Part shown: positions 44,112 through 53,276 of the stretch, piece by piece
Position numbering within the stretch: the stretch's first letter is position 1
How the letters are laid out: every line of letters starts with the position of its first letter
Origin: Curtobacterium herbarum
GTDB taxonomy: Bacteria; Actinomycetota; Actinomycetes; Actinomycetales; Microbacteriaceae
Assembly: GCF_016907335.1 (NCBI RefSeq)
Contig: NZ_JAFBBT010000001.1
Coordinates: forward strand, 310,001-374,000
Direction: 5' to 3'
DNA length: 64,000 bases
The notes under the pieces: model-generated
Told to the model about the DNA's origin: nothing
Databases searched by the model: none
The model's input: only the letters and a program-made list of their open reading frames with translations
Translations under genes and position numbers: made by a program

Positions 44112-46049
44112 GTGCAGAACACTCCTCGTGACCCCGCTCGTCCCCCGGTCTCGCGCCGGGGCTTCCTCGTCGGCTCGGGTCTGGCGGGTGCGGCCGGTCT
44201 CGCCGCCGCCAACGGACTCGGCAGCGCACCGGCCGTCGCCGACCCGCTGTCCGGCACGGCGGCCGCGGGGCCGGGTGCAGCAGCGCACGCGGCGCAGTCG
44301 GTCGCGTCCACGGGGCACACCGGGCGCTGGCGGCCGGACACGACGTCGCCCCGCTTCACCCTCGCGGTGATGCCGGACACGCAGTACATGTTCGACGGCG
44401 CGGCGGTGGACGAGGCGCCGATGCGTGCGTCGCTCGAGTACGTCGTCCGTGAGCAGTCCCGGCACAACACGGTGTTCCTCGTGCACCTCGGCGACCTGAC
44501 GCAGAACGGCGCGGCGTCCGAGATGCAGGCGGCCGGCTCCGTCTTCGACGTGCTCGACCGAGCGGGAGCGCCGTACAGCGTCCTCGCCGGCAACCACGAC
44601 ATCGATTCGTCGACGGACGACCAGCGTGGCCGGACGCCGTACCTGGACGTGTTCGGTCCGCAGCGGTTCCGGCGGTCCCCGAGCTGGATCGGGTCGAGCC
44701 CGGACGGCTACAACAGTGCGCACCGGTTCACGGCGGGCGGCCGCGAGTGGATCGTGCTGGCGCTCGACTGGCACACGAGTGCCGGTGGTCTGGCGTGGGC
44801 GAGCTCGGTGCTGGCCGCCCGACCGCACACGCCCGTGATCCTCACCACCCACACGCTCGTCGACTCGGACCCGACCGGGGGCGCCGCGTTCGACGCCTAC
44901 GGGCAGCAGCTCTGGGACGCCTTCATCGCGCAGCACGACCAGGTGTTCCTCACCCTGAACGGGCACTACTGGGGGCCGGGTCGCACCACGAAGCAGAACG
45001 CGGCCGGGCACGACGTCGAACTGCACCTGACGAACTACCAGAACCGGTACTACGGCGGTGCGGCGATGATCCGGCTGTACCACGTCGACCTCGAGCGGAA
45101 CGTCATCGACGTCGAGACGCTGTCGCCGTTCCTGCTCGGCGGCGGGCTCGACGACACGAACGAGCTGGCCGCGCAGGAGCTCCGACTCAGCGGCGACGTC
45201 GACCGCTTCACGATGGCCGTGGACTTCGACGCGCGGTTCGCGGGGTTCGCGCCGGTCGCACCACGGGCCTCCCGTCCGGCGGCGAGCATGCTCGTGCCCG
45301 GGACGCTCGCGTACTGGCGGTTCGACGGCAACGCCGACGGCGCGGCGCTCGCGTCGTCCACCCGGGTCCGCGACCAGAGCGGCCACGGGAACGACCTGCT
45401 GGTGGCGGCCCGCACCGGCGCGGTCGCCGGGGCGCTGCGCTGGTCGAACGCGCACCACCCCGACCAACCGGGGGCGGGCAGCCTCGTGCTGCAGGGTGGT
45501 AAACCCGGCGGTCAGCACCTGCAGACCCTCGACGCCGCGCCGATCAACGCGGAGCACTTCCGTGGTGGGTACACGATCGAGGCGTTCTTCTCGCTGCCCA
45601 CCACGTTCGACCCGAGTGCGAACGGGTTCAGCGCGCTGCTGTCCCAGTACTCGAGTGCGGGGCAGGTCGGCAAGGCCCGGTCGAGCGACGGCGACCCGGA
45701 CGAACCCGCGGTGACGCTCAGCCTGTCCGGCGACCGGGAGCTGCAGTGGTGCGTCTACCCGGCGAGTCAGGACGGGTCGCTCACGAACTGGGGCCACGAG
45801 CTGCCGCTCGGGCAGTGGTGGCACGTCGCGGTGGTGAACGACCGGTCGCACACCGTGATGTACGTCGACGGGTGCCCGGTGGTGCGCAACCCGTCGACGC
45901 GGAACCGCGGGCTGAGCACCGTCGGCAAGCCCTGGCTGCTCGGCGGGTACCGCTACGGCGGCGTGCTCGACCAGGTCTTCGTCGGCTCGATCGGGGACGT
46001 CCGGATCGTCGGCCGCGCGCTGGAGCCCGGGGAGTTCATGATCGCCTGA
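44112..46049 (+). CDS. Tat-exported metallophosphoesterase with LamG-like domain
   Basis: 645-residue secreted protein. The N-terminus has a twin-arginine signal, SRRGFLVGSGLAGAAGLAAA, cleaved near residue 38-45. A calcineurin-type phosphoesterase follows: VMPDTQYM, HLGDLTQNG, GNHD, ILTTHT and GHYWGPGRTTKQN supply the dinuclear metal ligands. From about residue 395 a linker with a GCCTCCCGTCCGG repeat copy (45270-45282) leads to a concanavalin/LamG domain (YTIEAFFSLPTTF, WHVAVVNDRSHTVMYVDG, VGSIGDVRIVGRAL) that probably binds glycan. GTG start. Substrate unknown. Confidence 0.9.
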   Translation: MQNTPRDPARPPVSRRGFLVGSGLAGAAGLAAANGLGSAPAVADPLSGTAAAGPGAAAHAAQSVASTGHTGRWRPDTTSPRFTLAVMPDTQYMFDGAAVDEAPMRASLEYVVREQSRHNTVFLVHLGDLTQNGAASEMQAAGSVFDVLDRAGAPYSVLAGNHDIDSSTDDQRGRTPYLDVFGPQRFRRSPSWIGSSPDGYNSAHRFTAGGREWIVLALDWHTSAGGLAWASSVLAARPHTPVILTTHTLVDSDPTGGAAFDAYGQQLWDAFIAQHDQVFLTLNGHYWGPGRTTKQNAAGHDVELHLTNYQNRYYGGAAMIRLYHVDLERNVIDVETLSPFLLGGGLDDTNELAAQELRLSGDVDRFTMAVDFDARFAGFAPVAPRASRPAASMLVPGTLAYWRFDGNADGAALASSTRVRDQSGHGNDLLVAARTGAVAGALRWSNAHHPDQPGAGSLVLQGGKPGGQHLQTLDAAPINAEHFRGGYTIEAFFSLPTTFDPSANGFSALLSQYSSAGQVGKARSSDGDPDEPAVTLSLSGDRELQWCVYPASQDGSLTNWGHELPLGQWWHVAVVNDRSHTVMYVDGCPVVRNPSTRNRGLSTVGKPWLLGGYRYGGVLDQVFVGSIGDVRIVGRALEPGEFMIA

Positions 46050-46080
46050 GACGGCACCCGAGCGGGGTCGTCCCGCCCGG

Positions 46081-46109
46081 CCCGGGACGCCCGGCCCGGG
46101 CGTCCCGGG
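46081..46109. terminator. Palindromic GC block after the phosphoesterase gene
   Basis: CCCGGGACGC (46081-46090) pairs with GCGTCCCGGG (46100-46109). It lies between convergent genes. Confidence 0.6.
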
Positions 46110-46143
46110 CGGCCCGGGCGGCTGAGCCTGTCTGGCGCCTGCG

Positions 46144-46638
46144 TCAGCGGACCATGCGCGCCGCGACGAGCGGGGTGTCGCCGAGGTGCTCGGTCTTGGT
46201 CGCACCGTCGCGCCGGAACCCGTTCCGGGCGTAGAACGCCTGCGCGCGGGGGTTGTCGTCCGCGACCCAGAGGTACGCCGGTACGTCGCCGAGCACGAAG
46301 TCGAGGAGCATCTGCCCAGCCCCGGACCCGTAGGCGGCGGCCAGGACGTAGATGCCCTCGAGTTCGCGGCTGCGGACGGGGTGCTCGTCGCGCCCCGGGC
46401 CCGCCGTCGCCCATCCCACGAGGACGCCGTCCTGCTCCGCGACCGCGACCGTGACGTCGGGGTCGGCCAGGACGCGCCGCCACCGGGTGGTGCGCCCGAC
46501 GGGGTCGAGCGAGGCGAGGAAGGCGGCGGGCAGCAGGTGGGCGTAGGCCTCCCGCCAGGCCTGCACGTGCACGTCGGCGATCCGCGGTGCGTCCTGCTCG
46601 ACGGCGGTCCGGACGGTGGGGCGTGCTGCGGCCGACAT
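46144..46638 (-). CDS. GNAT family N-acetyltransferase
   Basis: 164 residues. RTAVEQDAPRIADVHVQAWREAYAHLLP is the typical start of this GNAT group, ELEGIYVLAAAYGSGAGQMLLDFVL the acetyl-CoA loop (with G-S-G-A-G), and NPRAQAFYARNGFRRDG the end. Substrate not predictable. ATG at 46638 is preceded by TAGCGT at 6 bases. It is divergent from the siderophore operon, and the iron box lies about 90 bases upstream. Confidence 0.87.
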   Translation of the reverse strand: MSAAARPTVRTAVEQDAPRIADVHVQAWREAYAHLLPAAFLASLDPVGRTTRWRRVLADPDVTVAVAEQDGVLVGWATAGPGRDEHPVRSRELEGIYVLAAAYGSGAGQMLLDFVLGDVPAYLWVADDNPRAQAFYARNGFRRDGATKTEHLGDTPLVAARMVR

Positions 46639-46644
46639 GGTCCG

Positions 46645-46650
46645 ACGCTA
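46645..46650 (-). promoter_or_regulatory. -10 hexamer of the GNAT gene (leaderless type)
   Basis: TAGCGT on the minus strand, 6 bases before the ATG at 46638. Confidence 0.45.
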
Positions 46651-46725
46651 CCGCCAGGTGCTGCTGTCGAGGGCTGCTCGCGTCCGCCACGCCCGGACCC
46701 CCGGACGGGTGACAAGAAGCAGAGG

Positions 46726-46744
46726 TAAGGTTAGCCTCACCTAA
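46726..46744. promoter_or_regulatory. DtxR/IdeR iron box of the siderophore operon
   Basis: TAAGGTTAGCCTCACCTAA matches the consensus TTAGGTTAGCCTAACCTAA at 17 of 19 positions. It ends one base before the GTG of the first siderophore gene and contains the -10-like TAGCCT (46732-46737), so Fe-loaded repressor would cover the promoter of a leaderless transcript. Confidence 0.9.
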
Positions 46745-46745
46745 C

Positions 46746-48221
46746 GTGACTCCACTCGACATGATCAGTCCCGACTCCGCCCAGCACTACCGGGAGGCCG
46801 TCGGCGCGACGGTCGACCGGCTCGCCGCCCGGATCGCCACCGCCGACCTCCCCACGACGAGCACCCCGGCCGCGGAGCTGCACCGCCGCGTGGGCGCGAT
46901 CGACCTCGACGCCCCGGCGATCGGCACCGACCGTGCACTCGCCGAACTCGACGAGCTGTTCGTCCAGGAAGCGGTGTGGTTCCACACCCCCGGCTACCTC
47001 GCGCACCTGAACTGCCCGGTCGCCCTGCCCGCGGTCGCCGCCGAGGCCGTCCTGGCCGCGGTGAACCCGTCGGTCGACACCTGGGACCAGTCCCGCATCG
47101 GCACCGACATCGAGCGGCACGTGGTCGACTGGCTCGCGCGGCGGATCGGGTTCGCGGCCGGAGACGGCGTCTTCACCTCGGGCGGTTCCCAGTCGAACCT
47201 GCAGGCGCTGCTGCTGGCCCGCGAAGCAGCGACGGACCCGACGGACACCGCGGCGACCGGCACCTCGGCCGCCCTCGACACGCTCGCCCTCTTCTGCACC
47301 GCCGAGACCCACTTCAGCGTCAAGAAGTCCGCACGGCTGCTCGGCCTGCCCGACTCCGCGGTGGTCGACGTCCGCACCGACCCCGCAGGTCGCATGGTCC
47401 CGGCAGCACTGGCCCGGGCGATCGCCGACGCCCGCACCGCCGGCCGCACCCCGATGGCCGTCGTCGCGACCGCCGGCACGACCGACCGCGGCGTCATCGA
47501 CCCGCTGGCCCCGATCGCGGACGTCTGCGACCTGGAGGGCGTCTGGCTGCACGTCGACGCCGCCTACGGGTGCGGGCTGCTCGTCTCGCCGACCCGACGG
47601 CACCTCCTCGACGGCGTGGAACGGGCCAGGAGCGTCACGGCGGACCTGCACAAGTCCTTCTTCCAGCCGGTGTCGTCGAGCGTGCTCGTCGTGCGGGACC
47701 CGGCGGACCTGCGCCGCGCCTCCTGGCATGCCGACTACCTGAACCCGGAGGACGCGGCCGAACCGAACCAGGTCGACAAGTCGCTGCAGACCACCCGCCG
47801 GTTCGACGCCCTGAAGCTCTGGGCGACGCTGCGGGCCTCCGGCGCCGACGCGATCGGTACCGCGTTCGACGCCGTCATCGACCTGGCCGAGGCGACCCAC
47901 GCGCTGGTGCAGGCGCACCCGGACCTGGAGCTCGTCGCCCCGACGCAGCTGAGCACGGTGCTGTTCCGGTGGCAGCCGGCCGGCGTGACCGACGACGAGG
48001 CCGATGCGATGGTGGCGCCGCTCCGGGCCGCGCTGCTGGCGGAGGGGCGGGTCCTCATCGCCAAGACCGTGATCGCGGGGCAGCCGTGCAACAAGCTCAC
48101 GCTGCTCAACCCGGCGACGACCCGCGAGCAGGTGCAGGCGTCGCTCGACCACGTCGTCGCGACCGCCGAGGGCCTCCGCCGAGCCACGACACCGACCACG
48201 ACGACCGGAGCGAACCGATGA
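46746..48221 (+). CDS. PLP-dependent amino acid decarboxylase, DesA-like (siderophore)
   Basis: 491 residues, group II PLP decarboxylase. It is expected to decarboxylate lysine (or ornithine) to the diamine that becomes the hydroxamate unit. Blocks: FHTPGYLAHLNCPVALPAV, GGSQSNLQALLLAR, the PLP contact HVDAAYGCGLL, and the Schiff-base lysine in ADLHKSFFQPVSSS. The last 15 residues are a Thr-rich tail. The GTG at 46746 directly follows the iron box; ATG 46761 is an alternative without ribosome binding site. The stop overlaps the next gene by ATGA. Confidence 0.9.
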   Translation: MTPLDMISPDSAQHYREAVGATVDRLAARIATADLPTTSTPAAELHRRVGAIDLDAPAIGTDRALAELDELFVQEAVWFHTPGYLAHLNCPVALPAVAAEAVLAAVNPSVDTWDQSRIGTDIERHVVDWLARRIGFAAGDGVFTSGGSQSNLQALLLAREAATDPTDTAATGTSAALDTLALFCTAETHFSVKKSARLLGLPDSAVVDVRTDPAGRMVPAALARAIADARTAGRTPMAVVATAGTTDRGVIDPLAPIADVCDLEGVWLHVDAAYGCGLLVSPTRRHLLDGVERARSVTADLHKSFFQPVSSSVLVVRDPADLRRASWHADYLNPEDAAEPNQVDKSLQTTRRFDALKLWATLRASGADAIGTAFDAVIDLAEATHALVQAHPDLELVAPTQLSTVLFRWQPAGVTDDEADAMVAPLRAALLAEGRVLIAKTVIAGQPCNKLTLLNPATTREQVQASLDHVVATAEGLRRATTPTTTTGANR

Positions 48222-49567
48222 GCGCCAGCGTCAGCCCGACCGCCCCCACGACCGACCACGTGCACGACGTCATCGGGATCGGCATCGGCCCGTTCAACCT
48301 GGGCCTGGCGTGCCTCACCGCCCCGCTCGACGACGTCGACGCCGTGTTCCTCGACGCCGCCGACGGCTTCGCCTGGCACCACGGCATGATGCTCGACGGC
48401 GCGACGATCCAGGTGCCGTTCCTCGCCGACCTCGTCACGATGGCGGACCCGACCTCGCCGTTCTCGTTCCTGGCGTGGCTCAAGGAGACCGGGCGCCTGT
48501 ACCCCTTCTACATCCGCGAGGACTTCCACCCCCTGCGCTCCGAGTACGACGCCTACTGCCGGTGGGCCGCGGACCGGCTCGACACCCTCCGCTGGGGTCG
48601 CCGGGTGACCGCGGTGGAGCACGACCCCACGACGGACCTGTTCACGGTGCACGCCGAGACCGCCACCGGCACCGAGGTCCGTCGGACGCGCCACGTCGTC
48701 GTCGGTGTCGGCACCGAACCGTCCGTGCCCGCGGCCCTCCGCGACCTGGCCGGGCCGGTCGTGCACTCCGCCGACTACCTGCCGAACCGCGACGCGCTCC
48801 GGAGCGCCGGGTCGATCGCCGTGGTCGGCAGCGGACAGTCCGCGGCCGAGGTGTACCTGGACCTGCTCGAGGGGCTGCGCGACGGCGGGTACCGGCTCGA
48901 CTGGGTCACCCGGTCGCCGCGGTTCTTCACGATGGAGGACACCAAGCTCACGCTCGAGATGACGAGCCCCGAGTACACGGACCACTTCCACGCCCTGCCC
49001 GAGTCCGTCCGCGACCGCCTGGGTCGCGAGCAGCGGAGCCTGTACAAGGGGATCAGCACGGACCTGGTCAGCGAGGTCTACGACACCCTCTACCGGATCA
49101 GCGCCCGCGGCCCGGTGCCGACGACCCTCCGAACCGAGACGAGCGTCACCGACGCGGTCTGGGACGCGGACCGCGACACGTACCGCCTGACTCTCCGGCA
49201 CGAGCAGCTCGGCGAGACGTACGAGCACGAGGTCGACCGCGTCGTCCTGGCCACCGGGTACACCCCGCGTCCGCCGCGCTTCCTCGACCCGGTCGAGCAC
49301 CTGGTCCAGCGCGACTCCCGAGGCCGGTTGGCCGTCGCCCGCGACCACCACGTCGACACCCTCGGCGGCCGCATCTGGGTGCAGAACGCCGAGGAGCACA
49401 CGCACGGGCTGACCGCACCGGACCTCGGCATGGGGGCGTGGCGGAACGCCTCGATCATCCGCTCCGTCACGGGGCGTGAGGTCTACGGCCTGGAGGCCCG
49501 GATCGCCTTCCAGGAGTTCGGCCTGCCCGCCTCGGTGCGGGCCGGGCACGAGGCGGCGTCCGCATGA
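48218..49567 (+). CDS. Lysine/ornithine N6-monooxygenase family (DesB-like)
   Basis: 449 residues, FAD- and NADPH-dependent N-hydroxylase acting on the diamine from the previous gene. The FAD motif is GIGIGPFNLGLACLTAP, with the NADPH motif AVVGSGQSAAEVYLDLL and the D-x3-L-F/A-T-G-Y end VVLATGYTPRPPRF. MLDGATIQVPFLADLVTM is the usual substrate-side block. ATG start. The stop overlaps the synthetase gene by ATGA. Confidence 0.93.
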   Translation: MSASVSPTAPTTDHVHDVIGIGIGPFNLGLACLTAPLDDVDAVFLDAADGFAWHHGMMLDGATIQVPFLADLVTMADPTSPFSFLAWLKETGRLYPFYIREDFHPLRSEYDAYCRWAADRLDTLRWGRRVTAVEHDPTTDLFTVHAETATGTEVRRTRHVVVGVGTEPSVPAALRDLAGPVVHSADYLPNRDALRSAGSIAVVGSGQSAAEVYLDLLEGLRDGGYRLDWVTRSPRFFTMEDTKLTLEMTSPEYTDHFHALPESVRDRLGREQRSLYKGISTDLVSEVYDTLYRISARGPVPTTLRTETSVTDAVWDADRDTYRLTLRHEQLGETYEHEVDRVVLATGYTPRPPRFLDPVEHLVQRDSRGRLAVARDHHVDTLGGRIWVQNAEEHTHGLTAPDLGMGAWRNASIIRSVTGREVYGLEARIAFQEFGLPASVRAGHEAASA

Positions 49568-51888
49568 GCGCGGACGCGACCCCGGGCCTCCTGTCCGTCG
49601 AACCGGTGCACCCGGACCGGGACGCCGCCCTGGTGCAGTCCTGGCTGGCGCACCTGGCGTCGTCGTGGTGGGGCATGCAGCAGGCCGACGTGGTGGAGGT
49701 GCGCCGGTACCTCCAGGCGGTGGCCGCGGACCCGGCGCAGGACGGCTGGCTCGTCGTCCGCGACGGACACCCGTGTGCCTACGTCGAGACGTACGACCCG
49801 GCGCTCGTGCTGCTCACGGACGTGTGGCCGGCGCGGTCCGGCGACGTCGGCATGCACCTGCTCGTCGCACCGCCGCCCGTGGACGGCCGGGTGCACGGCC
49901 TGACCAGCGCGGTGATGCGGACCGTCGTCGAGCACTGCCGGGACGCCCTCGGTGCCCGACGCGTGGTCGTCGAACCCGACGTCCGGAACACGGCCGTGCA
50001 GGCGAAGAACGCCGAGGTGGGGTTCCGGGTGCTGCGGGAGGTCGACGTCGACGGCAAACGGGCGCTGCTCTCGGTCCTGGACACCGAGCGGATCGGGCAG
50101 CCGGACGACGACGGCCCCGCCGCACACCTGCGACCCGAGCACCTGGCGGTCGCCGAACGGCACCTCGTCGCGAAGGCCATCGCCGAGTTCACCCACGAAC
50201 GGCTCGTCACGCCCCGGCCGGACGGGGACGGCTGGCTGCTCGACACCGGCGCCTCGCGGTACCGGTTCCGCGCCCGACGGCACGCGCTCGAGCACTGGTC
50301 GATCGACGAGGCATCGCTCACCCGGACCACCGGGTCGGACGGGCAGCCGGTCCCGCTCGACGCGCAGGACCTGGTCCTGGAACTCCGGGACGTCCTCGGG
50401 ATCCCGGACGCCCTGGTCGGCACCTACCTGGAGGAGGTCGCCTCCACCCTCGCCAGCGCCGCCGCCAAGCACCGCCGCGGGGGTCCGTCCGCCGGACAGC
50501 TCGCCCGCGGACGGTCCGACGGGGACGTCGTCGCGGGCTTCCAGGACGTCGAGGCGGCGATGACCGAGGGGCACCCGGCGTTCGTCGCTGCGAACGGCCG
50601 CATCGGGTTCGGCCTCGACGAGTACCGCGCCTACGCCCCGGAGTCCGGCGGACGTTTCCTCTACCGGTGGCTCGCCGCCCGTCGTGCGCACACGCACCTG
50701 GCGCTCGCCGCGGACCGATCCGAGGCCGAGCACTGGGCGGACGAACTCGACCCGGAGACCGTCGAGCGCTTCCGGCAGACGCTCCGCCGCCGTGGACTCG
50801 ACCCGGCCGACTTCGTCTGGCTGCCCGTGCACCCGTGGCAGTGGCAGCACCGGATCGCGGTGACCTTCGCGCCGGACCTCGGTCGCCAGGACCTGGTCGA
50901 CCTCGGCGAGGGGCCGGACACGTACCAGCCGCAGCAGTCGATCCGGACGGCGTTCAACCGGTCCCGGCCCGAGCGCTCGTACGTCAAGACGGCGTTGGCG
51001 GTGCAGAACATGGGGTTCCTCCGCGGGATGTCGCCGGCGTACATGCGCTCGACCCCGGCCGTGAACGACTGGGTGGCCGAGCTCGTCGCCGCGGACCCGA
51101 CCCTGCGGGCGGCCGGCTTCCGGGTGCTCCGGGAACACGCGGCGATCGGGTACACCGGGGACGCGTACCACCGGGTCGACGTGGCGTCGCCGCAGCGGAA
51201 GATGCTCGCCGCGCTCTGGCGGGAGAGCCCGGTACCGCGGACCGAGCCGGGGGAGCGCCTGCTGACGATGGCGGCGCTGCTGCACCGGGACGCCGACGGG
51301 CACGCGGTGGCGTCGGAGCTCGTCCGTGCCTCCGGTCTCGAGCCCGCCGAGTGGGTCCGCCGGTACCTCGACGCGTACCTCCGGCCGGTGGTGCACTGCC
51401 TGACCGTGCACGACCTGGCGTTCATGCCGCACGGCGAGAACCTGGTGCTCGTCGTCCGCGACGCGGTCGTGACGGGCGCGTTCATGAAGGACATCGGGGA
51501 GGAGGTCGCGGTCCTCGGCGTGCACGAGGACCGCCCGGTGCCGGAGTCGATCGGGCGGATCGTGCACCCGGTCGACGACGACGAGGCGGCGCTGGCCGTG
51601 CACACCGACGTCTTCGACGGGGTGCTGCGGTTCCTGGCCGCGGTGCTCGACGACGACGGGGTGCTGCCGGAGTCGGCGTTCTGGGAGCTCGTCGGCGCGT
51701 GCATCGACCGGCACGCGGCGGAGCACCCGGACCGGCGTCGCCCGCTGGACCTCCGCGCGCCGACGTTCGCGCACTCGTGCCTGAACCGGCTGCAGCTGCG
51801 GAACACCCTGTCGATGGTCGACCTGGCGGACCAGTCGTCGTCGTTGATCCGGGCGGGGGAGATGCCCAACCCGATCGGGCGCGGCTGA
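49564..51888 (+). CDS. Fused GNAT acyltransferase and IucA/IucC NIS siderophore synthetase (DesC-DesD fusion)
   Basis: 774 residues. Residues 1-185 are an AlcB/RhbD-type acyltransferase (SWLAHLASSWWGMQQADV, CAYVETYDPA, GLTSAVMRTVVEHCRD, VVVEPDVRNTAVQAKNAEVGF) that would succinylate or acetylate the N-hydroxy diamine. From about residue 190 an IucA/IucC synthetase follows: GHPAFVAANGRIGFGLDEY, WLPVHPWQWQHRI, LREHAAIGYTGDAYHRVD and FMPHGENLVLVV. The C-terminal FhuF-like part is LRNTLSMVDLADQSSSLI. In Streptomyces the two steps are separate proteins, DesC and DesD. No dedicated exporter or receptor gene is adjacent. Confidence 0.93.
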   Translation: MSADATPGLLSVEPVHPDRDAALVQSWLAHLASSWWGMQQADVVEVRRYLQAVAADPAQDGWLVVRDGHPCAYVETYDPALVLLTDVWPARSGDVGMHLLVAPPPVDGRVHGLTSAVMRTVVEHCRDALGARRVVVEPDVRNTAVQAKNAEVGFRVLREVDVDGKRALLSVLDTERIGQPDDDGPAAHLRPEHLAVAERHLVAKAIAEFTHERLVTPRPDGDGWLLDTGASRYRFRARRHALEHWSIDEASLTRTTGSDGQPVPLDAQDLVLELRDVLGIPDALVGTYLEEVASTLASAAAKHRRGGPSAGQLARGRSDGDVVAGFQDVEAAMTEGHPAFVAANGRIGFGLDEYRAYAPESGGRFLYRWLAARRAHTHLALAADRSEAEHWADELDPETVERFRQTLRRRGLDPADFVWLPVHPWQWQHRIAVTFAPDLGRQDLVDLGEGPDTYQPQQSIRTAFNRSRPERSYVKTALAVQNMGFLRGMSPAYMRSTPAVNDWVAELVAADPTLRAAGFRVLREHAAIGYTGDAYHRVDVASPQRKMLAALWRESPVPRTEPGERLLTMAALLHRDADGHAVASELVRASGLEPAEWVRRYLDAYLRPVVHCLTVHDLAFMPHGENLVLVVRDAVVTGAFMKDIGEEVAVLGVHEDRPVPESIGRIVHPVDDDEAALAVHTDVFDGVLRFLAAVLDDDGVLPESAFWELVGACIDRHAAEHPDRRRPLDLRAPTFAHSCLNRLQLRNTLSMVDLADQSSSLIRAGEMPNPIGRG

Positions 51889-51894
51889 CGCGGC

Positions 51895-51922
51895 GCGGGC
51901 GGTCCGGTGTCGGACCGCCCGC
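51895..51922. terminator. Bidirectional terminator between the siderophore operon and pdxH
   Basis: Twelve-base perfect stem GCGGGCGGTCCG / CGGACCGCCCGC with a GTGT loop, 7 bases from each neighbouring stop. Confidence 0.85.
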
Positions 51923-51929
51923 CGCGCGG

Positions 51930-52565
51930 CTACGGCTGCAGCCGCGTCGCCGTCCAGGTGCCGTCCGCGTGCACGTACTGCAGGCGGCGGTGCATCCGGT
52001 CGCGGCTGCCGTGCCAGAACTCCACGGTGTCGGGCTCCAGGCGCCACGCGTCCCACTCCGCCGGCCGGGGCACGTCGTCGTCGGAGTCGGCGAGCAGCTC
52101 GTTGGCGTCGTCGATGAGGTCCTGCAGCGTCCGCGGTTCGAGCACGGCGGACTGGTCGGCGATCGCGGTGGCGGCGCGGGACTTCGGCGACCGGTCGGCG
52201 AACAGGGCGTCGGACTCCTCGGCGGACAGCTGCACGACCCGGCCCTCGAAGCGGAGCTGCTGCATCGTCTCGCGCCAGTACACCTGCAGGGCGGCGTGCG
52301 GGTTCTCGGCGAGCTGGCGGCCCTTCGGGCTCTCGGCGGAGGTGCCGAACACCAGCCCGCGGTCCTCGATCCGCTTGACGTCGACGGTCCGGGCGCTGAC
52401 CCGGCCGTCGGCGCCCGCGGTCGCGAGCGTCATCGACAGCGGCTCGGACACCTCGTGGTCACCGGCCTGGTCGAGCCAGAGCCGCGCGAGGTCGAGCGGT
52501 GATGCCGGAGGCGCGTCGAACTCGGGCAGGTGCAGGGAATCGTCCCCGGACAGCGAAGCAGACAT
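51930..52565 (-). CDS. pdxH: Pyridoxamine/pyridoxine 5'-phosphate oxidase family protein
   Basis: 211 residues, FMN-dependent enzyme making pyridoxal 5'-phosphate. ARLWLDQAGDHEVSEPLSMTLAT, SARTVDVKRIEDRGLVFGT, ENPHAALQVYWRETMQQLRFEG and the C-terminal VEFWHGSRDRMHRRLQY (conserved WxGxxxRxHDR-like end) identify the family. The ATG at 52565 is 18 bases after nrtR, so it may be the last gene of that operon. The PLP made here is also the cofactor of the adjacent decarboxylase and the racemases. Confidence 0.87.
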   Translation of the reverse strand: MSASLSGDDSLHLPEFDAPPASPLDLARLWLDQAGDHEVSEPLSMTLATAGADGRVSARTVDVKRIEDRGLVFGTSAESPKGRQLAENPHAALQVYWRETMQQLRFEGRVVQLSAEESDALFADRSPKSRAATAIADQSAVLEPRTLQDLIDDANELLADSDDDVPRPAEWDAWRLEPDTVEFWHGSRDRMHRRLQYVHADGTWTATRLQP

Positions 52566-52583
52566 GCCCCCACTCAACCGCGC

Positions 52584-53276
52584 TCAGCCCGTCCACGTCC
52601 AGGCTGCCGGGGGACGACCCGCCCGCCCGGCCGCGGACCGGGCGACCGGCCGGGTCGCGGGGTCCAGGCGGGTCAGCGCCGGGTTCGTCCGCAGCGCCCG
52701 GTTGAGGTTGCCCGCGTCCGGCGTCACCCCGGTCAGGGCGACGACGAGCCGTGCGGCGTCCGGTGTGGTGAACCGCTCGCCGAGCAGCGCCCTGGTCAGC
52801 GGCCCGTCCGACCAGAGCCGGGTCCGGGCGTGGTCGAGCGCCGCCTGGATGATCCGGTCGTGGTCGAACGGCAGTCCGAGCGGCAGGTCCGCCGCGTCGT
52901 GCCACCGGACGGCGTCGTCCACCGGGGTCGACCCGGCGGTGACGGCGAGGAACGCGATGCTGATCGCGGCGCTCCGCGGGTCCCGCTCGGGTCCGTCGAA
53001 CGCGCCGATCTGGGCGAGGTGCCGGACCGCCGCCGCGTCCACCCCGGTCTTGGTCCGCAGGGCGCGTCGCGCACCGTCGGCGAGGAGTTCCGGACCGTCC
53101 AGCAGGACGCCGGGCAGGGCCTCCCGTCCGACGAACGGTTCGTACCGCCGCCCGGCGGTGGCGACCCGGAGACCGCCCGGCCCCGCTGCGTTACCCGCGC
53201 CGTCGAACGCGACGAGGACGACGTCCACGGCGATGAGCGGCTGGTCGCGGACCGCCGCCGGGGCGGCCCCGGTCAC
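52584..53276 (-). CDS. nrtR: NrtR, Nudix-related transcriptional regulator of NAD metabolism
   Basis: 230 residues. The N-terminal Nudix-like domain (IAVDVVLVAFDGAG, LPGVLLDGPELLADGARRAL, TKTGVDAAAVRHLAQIGAF, HDAADLPLGLPFDHDRII) has a degenerate Nudix box: the catalytic Glu pair is absent. This fits an ADP-ribose-sensing repressor rather than a hydrolase. The C-terminal wing-helix part is GPLTRALLGERFTTPDAARLVVAL and GNLNRAL. GTG start overlaps the NAMPT-like stop. It probably binds the palindrome upstream of the operon's first gene. Confidence 0.88.
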   Translation of the reverse strand: MTGAAPAAVRDQPLIAVDVVLVAFDGAGNAAGPGGLRVATAGRRYEPFVGREALPGVLLDGPELLADGARRALRTKTGVDAAAVRHLAQIGAFDGPERDPRSAAISIAFLAVTAGSTPVDDAVRWHDAADLPLGLPFDHDRIIQAALDHARTRLWSDGPLTRALLGERFTTPDAARLVVALTGVTPDAGNLNRALRTNPALTRLDPATRPVARSAAGRAGRPPAAWTWTG

